Below are positions 56,604 to 64,000 of a DNA stretch of 64,000 bases, piece after piece (position 1 is the stretch's first letter; each line of letters begins with the position of its first letter). The DNA comes from Ectothiorhodospira lacustris (GTDB lineage Bacteria > Pseudomonadota > Gammaproteobacteria > Ectothiorhodospirales > Ectothiorhodospiraceae). A program made the position numbers and the translations under genes. The stretch is taken from assembly GCF_022227845.1 (NCBI RefSeq), contig NZ_JAJNQN010000019.1, positions 1-64,000 on the forward strand, read 5' to 3'. The notes under the pieces were generated by a model that was not told where the DNA came from, ran no database searches, and saw only the letters and a program-made list of their open reading frames with translations.

Positions 56604-59600
56604 TCAGGCGGCATCCCGCTTCTGGCTCAAGGCATTGACCAGTCTCAGCACCGCCTGCACCCGCTGTTCCAGTGTGTCCATGGACTCAAAGAACCTCAGC
56701 TTGTCGGGGCCGTCGAGTCGATAGCCCTGAGGATCGGACTGAATCAGGCGGATGACGTCGGCCGGGTCCACGGCCGGGTCCGGGTGGAAGACCAACCGAC
56801 CGCCCTGTGGGCCCAGTTCCAGCTTGCGAACGCCCAGTGGCTGCAATCTGAGCTTGAGACGGGCGGCTTCCACCAGATTTTTCGCCTGGGCCGGCAGCAG
56901 TCCGAAGCGGTCGATCATCTCCACTTCCATTTCGCGCAACTGCTCCTGATCGCGGCAACTGGCCAGCCGCTTGTAGAGGATCAGGCGGCCGTGGACATCC
57001 GGTACATAGTTGTCCGGTAGCAGGGCCGGCAGCCCCAGGTCCACCTCGGTGGTCTCGCCGGCGCCGGTTTCCAGGTCCGGGATCTTGCCTTCCTTGAGCG
57101 CTTTCACCGCCCGTTCCAGCAGTTCGTTGTAGAGGGTGAAGCCGATTTCCTGAATCTGGCCGCTCTGTTCATCGCCCAGCAGTTCGCCAGCGCCCCGGAT
57201 CTCCAGGTCATGGCTGGCCAGGGTGAAACCCACCCCCAGATCTTCCAGGGATTCGATGGCCTCCAGACGCTTGACGGCATCCGGCGTCATGCCGGAGGGA
57301 TGCGGCGTGATGAGATAGGCGTAGGCCCGATGATGACTGCGTCCGACACGTCCCCTGAGCTGATGAAGTTGTGACAGGCCCAGCTTGTCTGCTCGGTCAA
57401 TGACGATGGTATTGGCCGTGGGTACGTCGATACCGGTCTCGATGATGGTAGTGCATACCAGGATGTTGTAGCGCCGGTGGTAGAAGTCCAGCATCACCTG
57501 TTCCAGTTCCTTCTCCCGCATCTGTCCATGGGCGATGCCGATGGTGGCGGAGGGAATCAGTTCTCCCAGTTCCCGTGCCGTCTTCTCGATGGTGTCCACC
57601 TGATTGTGTAGGTAGTAGACCTGACCGCCGCGCCGGATCTCGCGCAAGCAGGCCTCCTGGATCAGGGCGTCGTTGCGCTGGCTGACGAAGGTCTTGATGG
57701 CCAGCCGCTCTTCCGGGGGGGTGGCGATGATGGACAGGTCCCGCAGCCCCGACAAGGCCATGTTGAGGGTGCGAGGGATGGGGGTGGCGGTGAGCGTGAG
57801 CATGTCCACCTCGGCCCGCAGGGCCTTGAGCCGTTCCTTGTGCCGGACCCCGAAACGCTGTTCCTCGTCGATGATCACCAACCCCAGGTTCTTGAACTTG
57901 AGATTGCCCTGGATCAGCTTGTGGGTGCCGATGACGATATCCACGCGCCCGTCTTCCAGCCCTTCCATCACCGTCTGCTGTTGTTTCTGGGAACGGAACC
58001 GGGACATGGATTCGATGCGGATGGGCCAGTCGGCAAAGCGGTCGCGGAAGTTCTGATCATGTTGCTGGGCCAGCAGGGTGGTGGGTACCAGCACCGCCAC
58101 CTGCTTGCCGTCCTGCACCGCCACGAAGGCGGCACGCATGGCCACCTCGGTCTTGCCGAAGCCCACGTCGCCGCAGACCACCCGGTCCATGGGGCGTTCC
58201 GAGGCCATGTCCGCCAGCACGGCCTCGATGGCGGAGAGCTGGTCCGGGGTTTCCTCGAACGGGAAGGCGGCGGCAAAGGCCGCGTACTCATCGCCGTGAG
58301 GCTGGTAGGCATACCCTTTGCGGGCAGCACGCCGGGCATAGATGTCCAGCAGTTCCGCCGCCACGTCCCGTGCCTTTTCCGCTGCCTTGCGACGGGCCTT
58401 GACCCAGGCATCCGTTCCCAGTTTGTGCAGCGGGGCGTGTTCCGGATCGGCACCCGTGTAACGGCTGATCAGATGCAGGGAGGAGACGGGGACGTAGAGC
58501 TTGTCACCGCCGGCATATTCCAGGGTGAGAAACTCGGTTTCCTGACCGCCGACGGTGAGTGTCTGCAGACCCAGATAACGGCCCACCCCGTTGTCTTCAT
58601 GGACCACGGGCGCGCCGGGATGCAGGTCTGTCAGATTGCGGATGACTGCATCCGCATCCCGGGTGGGGCGGTTGCGGCGTCGTTCCTGACGGGCCCGCCG
58701 GCCGAACAGGCTGGACTCGGTGAGGACGGCCAGGCCGGCTTCAGGCAGATACAGGCCGTCATCCAGCGGCGCTACGGTCATGCACAGGGGATGTTCTGCC
58801 GTCAGGAAGGCCTGCCAGGAATCCACCGGGGTAGGCAGGATACCGAACGGACGCAGGGTATCCAGCAGGACTTCCCGCCGCCCGGCGGATTCGGCCGTGA
58901 ACAGGACGCGTCCTGTAAAGCTCTGCAGAAATTGCTGCAGGGCCAGGGCAGGATCGTTCTGGCGGGGATGAATCCGCAGGTCGGGCAGGGCCGCGGTTTC
59001 CAGGTTGCACAGGCCCGCTCCGATATCGGCCAATGCCATGGCCTGGATCTGCAGTTGCCGGCCTTGTGCCCATTGCCGGGACAGCGTCTCTTGATCCAGG
59101 AACAGGGTCGCGGGGGGCAGCAGGGGACGTTCCCTGTCGTGTCGGCGCTGTTCGTAGCGATGGGCCACCTGCTCGGCAAAGCTACGGGCGGCTGTGTCTG
59201 TGTCACCCGCCTGGATGAACAGGGTGTTGCCGGGCAGGTAGTCGAACAGGGTCTCGGTATGATCGAAAAACAGGGGCAGGTAGTATTCGATCCCCGCCGG
59301 GGCGGCCCCCTGGCTCACCTCGCGATAGATCAGACTGGCCTGGGGATCACCTTCAATGAGAGTGCGATAGCGCTGGCGAAAGCCCTTGATGCCGGCCTCG
59401 TTCATGGGGAACTCATGGGCCGGCAATAGGCGGATTTGGGGAACGGGGTCCTGGGAGCGCTGGCTCTCGGGGTCGAAGGTGCGGATGGACTCGATCTCGT
59501 CATCCATCAGATCGATACGATAAGGGACCCCGCTACCCATGGGAAACACGTCCAGCAGGGCGCCTCGGACCGTGTATTCACCATGCTCCATGACCTGATT

Positions 59601-60080
59601 CACATGCCGGTAGCCCGCCTCTTCAAAGCCGCTTCTGAGCTTTTCCCGGTCGATGCGTTCCCCCTGGGACAGGAACAGACACTGGGACTGCAGCCAGGCC
59701 CGGGGTGCCAGGCGCTGCATGAGGGTGTTCACCGGGATGATCAGTGCGCCGCGCTTGAGGGAGGGCAGCCGGTGCAGGGTTTCCAGACGTCGGGAGACGA
59801 TGTCTTCATGAGGAGAAAAGACATCGTAGGGCAGGGTCTCCCAGTCGGGCAGGGCGAGGATGGCCTCTGCGTCGTTCAGGAAAAAAGCCAGCTCCAACTC
59901 CAGGCGTTCGGCGATCTGGGTATCGGGAGTGACCACGACGGTCAGGCCCTGATGCCGTTCCAGGGCGGTAGCCACGGCCAGACCCAGGGCGGCACCATAA
60001 AGCTGCCCCCAATGGGCACACTGGGTTTCACGGGGCAGGGCGGGGGGATTGAGGGGGGTAAAGGTCTTTGACTGATCCAT
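56604..60080 (-). CDS. mfd: transcription-repair coupling factor Mfd
   Basis: The 1158-residue protein has an N-terminal UvrB-homology region, an RNA-polymerase-interacting domain (about 500-580, VHEDNGVGRYLGLQTL), and a RecG-like translocase (about 600-960) with Walker A GDVGFGKTEVAMRAAF, DEEQ box VIIDEEQRFGVRHKE and TATPIPRTLNMALSGLRD. The C-terminal D7 domain closes the protein. Mfd removes stalled RNA polymerase and recruits UvrA. It is transcribed alone. Confidence 0.97.
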   Translation of the reverse strand: MDQSKTFTPLNPPALPRETQCAHWGQLYGAALGLAVATALERHQGLTVVVTPDTQIAERLELELAFFLNDAEAILALPDWETLPYDVFSPHEDIVSRRLETLHRLPSLKRGALIIPVNTLMQRLAPRAWLQSQCLFLSQGERIDREKLRSGFEEAGYRHVNQVMEHGEYTVRGALLDVFPMGSGVPYRIDLMDDEIESIRTFDPESQRSQDPVPQIRLLPAHEFPMNEAGIKGFRQRYRTLIEGDPQASLIYREVSQGAAPAGIEYYLPLFFDHTETLFDYLPGNTLFIQAGDTDTAARSFAEQVAHRYEQRRHDRERPLLPPATLFLDQETLSRQWAQGRQLQIQAMALADIGAGLCNLETAALPDLRIHPRQNDPALALQQFLQSFTGRVLFTAESAGRREVLLDTLRPFGILPTPVDSWQAFLTAEHPLCMTVAPLDDGLYLPEAGLAVLTESSLFGRRARQERRRNRPTRDADAVIRNLTDLHPGAPVVHEDNGVGRYLGLQTLTVGGQETEFLTLEYAGGDKLYVPVSSLHLISRYTGADPEHAPLHKLGTDAWVKARRKAAEKARDVAAELLDIYARRAARKGYAYQPHGDEYAAFAAAFPFEETPDQLSAIEAVLADMASERPMDRVVCGDVGFGKTEVAMRAAFVAVQDGKQVAVLVPTTLLAQQHDQNFRDRFADWPIRIESMSRFRSQKQQQTVMEGLEDGRVDIVIGTHKLIQGNLKFKNLGLVIIDEEQRFGVRHKERLKALRAEVDMLTLTATPIPRTLNMALSGLRDLSIIATPPEERLAIKTFVSQRNDALIQEACLREIRRGGQVYYLHNQVDTIEKTARELGELIPSATIGIAHGQMREKELEQVMLDFYHRRYNILVCTTIIETGIDVPTANTIVIDRADKLGLSQLHQLRGRVGRSHHRAYAYLITPHPSGMTPDAVKRLEAIESLEDLGVGFTLASHDLEIRGAGELLGDEQSGQIQEIGFTLYNELLERAVKALKEGKIPDLETGAGETTEVDLGLPALLPDNYVPDVHGRLILYKRLASCRDQEQLREMEVEMIDRFGLLPAQAKNLVEAARLKLRLQPLGVRKLELGPQGGRLVFHPDPAVDPADVIRLIQSDPQGYRLDGPDKLRFFESMDTLEQRVQAVLRLVNALSQKRDAA

Positions 60081-60159
60081 CCTGACTGCGGCCCGGCGGT
60101 TTTATTGATGAGCGCAGATTATACCCTGATGGGCAGGAGGCGTCGGCAGAAGAGGAAGG

Positions 60160-60183
60160 GCCGCCCCGCCGGGGCGGGGCGGC
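60160..60183 (-). terminator. GC-rich hairpin after DUF2892 gene
   Basis: GCCGCCCCGCC (60160-60170) and GGCGGGGCGGC (60173-60183) are inverted repeats with a very short gap (a few inner pairs must open to form the loop). It lies 16 bases past the stop of the minus-strand DUF2892 gene and could stop that transcript. No U-run. Confidence 0.5.
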
Positions 60184-60198
60184 GGCGACTCAGGAGGA

Positions 60199-60402
60199 TT
60201 AGGATTCCTTGTCGTCGGTTCTGATGTTGAGCAGGGTGTAGGCCGGGCACCAGCTCATGAGGGCGCTGGCCAGCGGGATCAGACCCAGCCAGCCCCAAGG
60301 GGTCTGAGGGCCGACGAAGACGAGGGCAATCAGGCCCAGGCCGACCACGATACGGATCATACGATCAGTGGAACCCATGTTCTTCAGTTCTTCCAGATTC
60401 AT
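60199..60402 (-). CDS. DUF2892 small membrane protein
   Basis: The 67-residue protein starts MNLEELKNMGSTDRMIRIVVGLG and has two membrane segments with PWGWLGLIPLASALMSWCPAYTLL. This is the YgaP-type inner-membrane domain (DUF2892), often fused to rhodanese but here alone. The WCPAY cysteine is conserved. Function unknown. Confidence 0.88.
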   Translation of the reverse strand: MNLEELKNMGSTDRMIRIVVGLGLIALVFVGPQTPWGWLGLIPLASALMSWCPAYTLLNIRTDDKES

Positions 60403-60514
60403 CAGCGTGCTCCTTGGATTGGACAGCGTCGTACCATCATAGTGGTTATGGGGCTATTCTGATTGACGAAGGACAGGATTTTTGGAATTGATTCTTCTTT
60501 CCGGCGTCGCAGGA

Positions 60515-61390
60515 TTAGTCCCGGTAGCGCTTGAGAAGATCCCCGTAGGCATCGATCCGCCGGTCTCGCAGGTAGGGCCAGATTCGCCGCACCGCCTCGC
60601 TGCGTGCCTTGTCCACATCCACGACCAAGACCTGCTCCTCCGTCTCCGAGGCTTGGGCCAGGAACTCCCCCTGGGGACCGCAGACAAAGCTGGAACCCCA
60701 GAACCGGCTGCCGGCGGTGACCCCGGACGGGTCCGGTTCAAACCCCACCCGGTTACAGGCTGCCACCGGAATTCCGTTGGCCACCGCATGGGCGCGCTGC
60801 ACCGTGATCCAGGCCTCCCGCTGACGAGCCTGTTCATCGGCCCTGTCATTGGGGTCCCAGCCGATGGCGGTGGGATAGATCAGCAGCTCCGCCCCGGCCA
60901 GGGCCATGAGCCGCGCTGCCTCCGGAAACCACTGATCCCAGCACACCAGCACCCCCAGGCGTCCCACACGTGTGTCCACTGGCTCGAATCCCAGATCCCC
61001 CGGGGTGAAATAGAACTTCTCGTAATAGCCGGGATCGTCCGGGATGTGCATCTTGCGATAGACCCCGGCCAGGCGCCCGTCGCTGTCCAGTACCACGGCG
61101 GTGTTGTGATACAGGCCGGGGGCACGCCGCTCGAACAGGGAGCCGACGATGACCACCCCCAGCTCCGCCGCCGCCTCGGACAGGGCCTGAGTGCTGGGGC
61201 CGGGAATCGGCTCGGCCAGGTTGAACAGCTCGGTATCCTCCGTCTGGCAGAAGTACAGGCCGGTGTGCAACTCTTGCAGGATAACGAGCTCGGCCCCTTG
61301 GGTGGCGGCCTCGCGGATGCCCCGCAGGCTCTTGCCCAGGTTGGCCTGGGTATCGTCCGAGTTGGAATGCTGGATCAGTGCGATGCGCAT
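60515..61390 (-). CDS. aguB: N-carbamoylputrescine amidase / carbon-nitrogen hydrolase
   Basis: The 291-residue protein has the nitrilase-fold triad: Glu in LVILQELHTGLYF, Lys in YRKMHIPDDPGYYEKFYF and Cys in LGVLVCWDQWFPEAAR. The long HIPDDPGYYEKFYFTPG loop is typical of AguB, which converts N-carbamoylputrescine to putrescine. The partner agmatine deiminase (aguA) usually lies next to it but is not seen here. Confidence 0.92.
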   Translation of the reverse strand: MRIALIQHSNSDDTQANLGKSLRGIREAATQGAELVILQELHTGLYFCQTEDTELFNLAEPIPGPSTQALSEAAAELGVVIVGSLFERRAPGLYHNTAVVLDSDGRLAGVYRKMHIPDDPGYYEKFYFTPGDLGFEPVDTRVGRLGVLVCWDQWFPEAARLMALAGAELLIYPTAIGWDPNDRADEQARQREAWITVQRAHAVANGIPVAACNRVGFEPDPSGVTAGSRFWGSSFVCGPQGEFLAQASETEEQVLVVDVDKARSEAVRRIWPYLRDRRIDAYGDLLKRYRD

Positions 61391-61463
61391 GATGAGGGTC
61401 TGGGTCGGTTCAATGGTTGTGGAAGTTGTATAAAACAGGAGGGTATCGAGCCTCGTATCAACA

Positions 61464-61874
61464 TCAACCGGAGCGCAGGGAATGCCGGTCCGGTGCCCGC
61501 GGACCCTTGCGGGTCGCCAGATAAAAGTGGAACAGGGCCAGACAGAACATGAGCAGGCTCATCAGCATGGCGCCCCGGTAGGGGCCGAAGAAGATCCATG
61601 CGCCCAGCACCAGAAAGGCGATGCCTGTACTGCCCTGGATGATGAGTTTCTTCATGCGTCCCGTATTCCAGGTGGACATGGTGATGAACCACCAGCCCAT
61701 GGGCAGACCGGGGGCGCAGAACAGCACTACCAGCTGCCGGAGGACCCCTTCCAGATGTCCGAGGGCCAGGTGAATGCCCAGGCTACCGGCCATCAGCAGC
61801 ACTACACCGACGGCGGCGATCCGGTAGCTGGGCTGGCGGGAACGAAACCAGGGGCGTTTTACCGGTGTATTCAT
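61464..61874 (-). CDS. uncharacterised small membrane protein
   Basis: The 136-residue protein starts MNTPVKRPWFRSRQPSYRIA and has four hydrophobic segments (about 20-40, 46-64, 80-98 and 100-118) and a basic tail ending in RHSLRSG. I do not recognise the family. The frame is open further upstream, but the ATG at 61874 is preferred since GGAGG lies 12 bases before it. It follows aguB's upstream side on the same strand. Confidence 0.65.
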   Translation of the reverse strand: MNTPVKRPWFRSRQPSYRIAAVGVVLLMAGSLGIHLALGHLEGVLRQLVVLFCAPGLPMGWWFITMSTWNTGRMKKLIIQGSTGIAFLVLGAWIFFGPYRGAMLMSLLMFCLALFHFYLATRKGPRAPDRHSLRSG

Positions 61875-61907
61875 TGAGCTTGTATACCTCCAAGGATGTT
61901 CTGAACA

Positions 61908-62094
61908 AGTCATTCCCGCGTATTCCCGACCGTCACGCCTGTGCAATTCCCGCATCAAAATCGCCATTTCCACGCAGGCGAGAATCCTGAGTCAATCGAA
62001 AACAGACTACGTACCCTAAATCGTCATTCCCGCGAAAGCGGGAATCCAGTCACAGGCCGACAATTCCAGACTCCCGCTTTCGTGGGAGTGACGG
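61908..62094. repeat. palindromic intergenic repeats (group near 62.0 kb)
   Basis: Units of the ATTCCCGC/GCGGGAAT family occur at 61910-61930 (partial), 62021-62050 (GTCATTCCCGCGAAAGCGGG) and 62066-62094 (ACTCCCGCTTTCGTGGGAGT). The rest of 61875-62274 holds no gene that I can support. These units match those near 18.5 and 37.3 kb. Confidence 0.72.
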
Positions 62095-62274
62095 CAGTGG
62101 GGTTATTCGTGTGTCCCAAAAAATTAAATGCCCAAGCAGCAGATATTGGTAGATCCCAATGCGGGCTGAGCGCCATACCCCTTTGGATCAATCGGGGCAA
62201 AAAGCGTTCAGAGGCCGGACCTGTATGCCTTAATCAAGCCTTTGCAAAACAGGGTTGCACCATAACCGAATCAT

Positions 62275-62556
62275 GAGCAGGCTGACAGGGGAAAAGGCGA
62301 TGGCCCGCCGGGATCGTTGGGGGCCAGCAGCATCAATGCCTAGGCCAGGATGGGGATGAGCACAAAGTTGCCCAGCACGGCCGCGGCAAGAAACCGCCCG
62401 TCCCGGAAGGCATCTCGCAGGTGGTTCAGCGGCACCAGGGTGAAGGTGGCGTACAGCATCAGGCCCAACACGGGCCACAGCAGATGTTCCAGCACCGATC
62501 CGGCCGCCGGCAAGGTAGACGAAGACCTGGCGGCGTTCCAGGGCCTGGCGGTTCAA
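62275..62556 (-). pseudogene. decayed Acr3/bile-acid-symporter-like transporter
   Basis: A minus-strand frame begins LNRQALERRQVFVYLAG and breaks into a second frame that reads EHLLWPVLGLMLYATFTLV, then PLNHLRDAFRDGRFLAAAVL and GNFVLIPILA before a stop. Both pieces match the N-terminus of the bile acid:sodium symporter/arsenical-resistance transporter family. About ten residues are missing at the junction, and the rest of the roughly 320-residue transporter is absent. It is a broken relic upstream of the DUF364 gene on the other side. Confidence 0.6.
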
Positions 62557-62597
62557 GTGACACCTCTCTTTATAAGTGCTTTCTGAGGGCAAGAGTT

Positions 62598-63383
62598 TCA
62601 TCTTTCAGGGACGTGGTTACCGTTTTGTCCCAGAGAGGCCACAGCATAGCCGACACCGGTTTCGAAGATGCGGGTGCCGCCCCCTTCGCCTATCGTTCTG
62701 CGCAGACTCGTGCCGTCCACCACGCGGGCCCCCGCCAGATAATCCACGCCCCAGTCCGCCAACTCCCCGAGCCAGGGCAACGTGGGGCCCATGAGTACCA
62801 GAGTGGCCTCCCGGGCACAGGCGACCAGTCGGGGGAAAGTCTTGTTGATCAGGCTGGTGGCGGTGAGGAACACCCAGTCTGCTTCCGCCAGTACAAATTC
62901 GGCGGCCTGGGCGGGCAGATCCTCGGGGCCGGGCTGGCATTCCAGTACCGTGAGGTGCCAGTCCAGCTGAAGGCTGTCCAGGCCAGGATAGCGGCCCACT
63001 ACCACCACGCGGCGGCCGGCGAGTCGTGGGGCGAAATGCTCGAATACCGCCAGGTTGGCGGAGCCCTGAACATGGATGGGCATTGCCCTGGCCGCCAGCT
63101 GGGAGGTCGGGTTGATCACCGCGTTGATGGCGGCCATCCCCACACAGGCCTCGTGGGGATTCCAGGAACGTATCCACGGGCTCAGTGCCCCCACGGAGCG
63201 TCCGGCCAGTGTGCCCGGCCAGGGCAGGGTGCGGGTGCCCCGGGTTGGACTCATGGCCAGCCCAAACCCCCGATCCGTTTCGCACAGGGTCCAGGTCAGG
63301 CCGATGAGCACCTCGTGGATGCGAGCGTTGTCGGCGGCGGCATCTTCCAGCAGTTCGTAGATCGACCAAGGGCTCGCGTTCAT
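62598..63383 (-). CDS. DUF364 Rossmann-like protein with DUF4213 N-terminus
   Basis: The 261-residue protein has an N-terminal domain with the family signature GLAMSPTRGTRTLPWPGTLAGRS cut by loops, an acidic SWNPHEACVGMAAINAVIN segment, a Rossmann-like strand RRVVVVGRYPG and ADWVFLTATSLINKTFPRL followed by VLMGPTLPW. Members are proposed to bind heavy metals and occur near metal-uptake genes. It overlaps the following TauE/SafE permease gene on the same strand by 4 bases, so the two are probably one operon. Confidence 0.82.
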   Translation of the reverse strand: MNASPWSIYELLEDAAADNARIHEVLIGLTWTLCETDRGFGLAMSPTRGTRTLPWPGTLAGRSVGALSPWIRSWNPHEACVGMAAINAVINPTSQLAARAMPIHVQGSANLAVFEHFAPRLAGRRVVVVGRYPGLDSLQLDWHLTVLECQPGPEDLPAQAAEFVLAEADWVFLTATSLINKTFPRLVACAREATLVLMGPTLPWLGELADWGVDYLAGARVVDGTSLRRTIGEGGGTRIFETGVGYAVASLGQNGNHVPER

Positions 63384-64000
63384 CGGCCTGCCTTCCGGGG
63401 GGTACGCAATTTCACCATGGCCAGCTTCCAGGCAGAGATGAGCAGGATGATCCCCAGCAGGACATGCAGGGCCGTGCTGGGGGTGTACACCATCAGCAGG
63501 GCACCGATCAATGCGCCCAGGATCGAGCCCGCCGCCATCCAGCCGATGAAGCCGCCGAACTGCTGGAGTTCGCCGAAGGTCTGCCTCGCGCGATAGCGGG
63601 ACAGGCCCATGAGGATGGTGGGAATACTGATGGCCAGACTCAGGCTCCCCGCTACTTTGATGTCCAGCCCATACAGCAGCAGGATGGTGGGAATGATGAG
63701 TTCTCCACCAGCCACCCCGAGCATGCTGCTGAACAGTCCGATGACGATCCCGGCGAAAAACCCCAGTACCACCGCCACCGGTAGGGGAATGTCCAGCCCC
63801 AGTCCGCTGAATATGAACTCATGACCGATGAGTACCGCGCTGAGGAAGACCAGAAACACTACCACCACCTGGGTCAGCAGGCGCTCATTGACCCGGGTGG
63901 CGAAATGTACCCCCATCCAGGAGCCGATCAGGGAGCCGGAAAGGATGTTTGCCACCACCCACAGATAGGGCAGCAGTTCGGCGATGCCCGTCATGCCGAT
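63380..64000 (-). CDS. TauE/SafE-family permease, C-terminal part (cut by window edge)
   Basis: The visible part has about 206 residues and six membrane segments, with SSMLGVAGGELIIPTILLLYG and AGSLSLAISIPTILMGLSRYR, which are the second half-repeat of TauE/SafE (sulfite exporter-like) permeases. The first repeat would lie past the right edge, and the frame is open to base 64000, so the ATG at 63994 is probably internal. Substrates of this family include sulfite, sulfoacetate and metals. Its coupling to DUF364 may hint at metal or sulfur transport. Confidence 0.83.
   Translation of the reverse strand: MGMTGIAELLPYLWVVANILSGSLIGSWMGVHFATRVNERLLTQVVVVFLVFLSAVLIGHEFIFSGLGLDIPLPVAVVLGFFAGIVIGLFSSMLGVAGGELIIPTILLLYGLDIKVAGSLSLAISIPTILMGLSRYRARQTFGELQQFGGFIGWMAAGSILGALIGALLMVYTPSTALHVLLGIILLISAWKLAMVKLRTPRKAGR

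Noticed and set aside
56598-56612. Small GCCGCC/GGCGGC hairpin between the guanylyltransferase gene and mfd
   Set aside because: It lies mostly in the mfd C-terminal codons and is too short to call a terminator.

Overview
The window looks like a chromosomal segment of a purple sulfur gammaproteobacterium, most likely Ectothiorhodospiraceae. It carries the bacteriochlorophyll and carotenoid part of a photosynthesis gene cluster in the order bchIDO-crtIB-(crtCD reversed)-crtEF-bchCXYZ-pufBALMC, with a tetrahaem PufC reaction-centre cytochrome and no pufQ between bchZ and pufB. It also has gamma-type nifLA, a gamma-type trpFBA-accD-folC block and a full rnf operon. The family assignment is inference from gene content; no 16S gene is present.

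Layout. 1-224: start of an AspT/YidE-type transporter running off the left edge. 451-8067 (minus): a phosphoesterase, then a likely phytate-scavenging operon of TonB-dependent receptor, lipoprotein beta-propeller phytase, TolQ/ExbB, TolR/ExbD and TonB. 8406-10366 (plus): a degenerate GGDEF membrane protein overlapping an AraC-type regulator. 10367-10786: a transposase remnant. 10787-13052 (plus): a bacterial aeRF1-like protein (baeRF family 3), a short HPF/RaiA protein and a CrtA-like carotenoid monooxygenase. 13273-13686 (minus): a second, detached pair of LH1 genes, pufB2A2, nearly identical in protein core to the main pufBA. 13995-14071: tRNA-Arg(ACG). 14115-18361 (minus): an RND pump and its adaptor.

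18674-24142 (minus) holds rnfABCDGE and rnfH. Divergent from it at 24433-27593 (plus) lies nifLA. The 290-base gap between them contains two exact TGT-N10-ACA NifA sites and a -24/-12 sigma-54 promoter facing each way, so rnf is probably part of the nitrogen-fixation regulon and supplies low-potential electrons to nitrogenase. 27669-33242 holds trpFBA-accD-folC and dps.

33577-53876 is the photosynthesis cluster. BchI and BchD belong to magnesium chelatase; BchX, BchY and BchZ reduce the chlorin ring and BchC follows. CrtE, CrtB, CrtI, CrtC, CrtD and CrtF make spirilloxanthin-type carotenoids. PufB and PufA form LH1 around the PufL/PufM reaction centre, which PufC re-reduces. PpsR/CrtJ-type boxes (TGT-N12-ACA) lie upstream of crtI and bchC and a one-mismatch copy lies between crtD and crtE, which fits repression by oxygen. 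Other steps (bchFNBHLM, bchG, bchP, puhA, ppsR) are not in the window.

54073-64000 returns to housekeeping and accessory genes: an AI-2E-type permease, a bifunctional mannose-1-phosphate guanylyltransferase, mfd, a DUF2892 protein, an N-carbamoylputrescine amidase, a small membrane protein, a decayed Acr3-like transporter, a DUF364 protein and a TauE/SafE permease running off the right edge. Short palindromic repeats recur in the intergenic gaps near 18.5, 37.3 and 62.0 kb.
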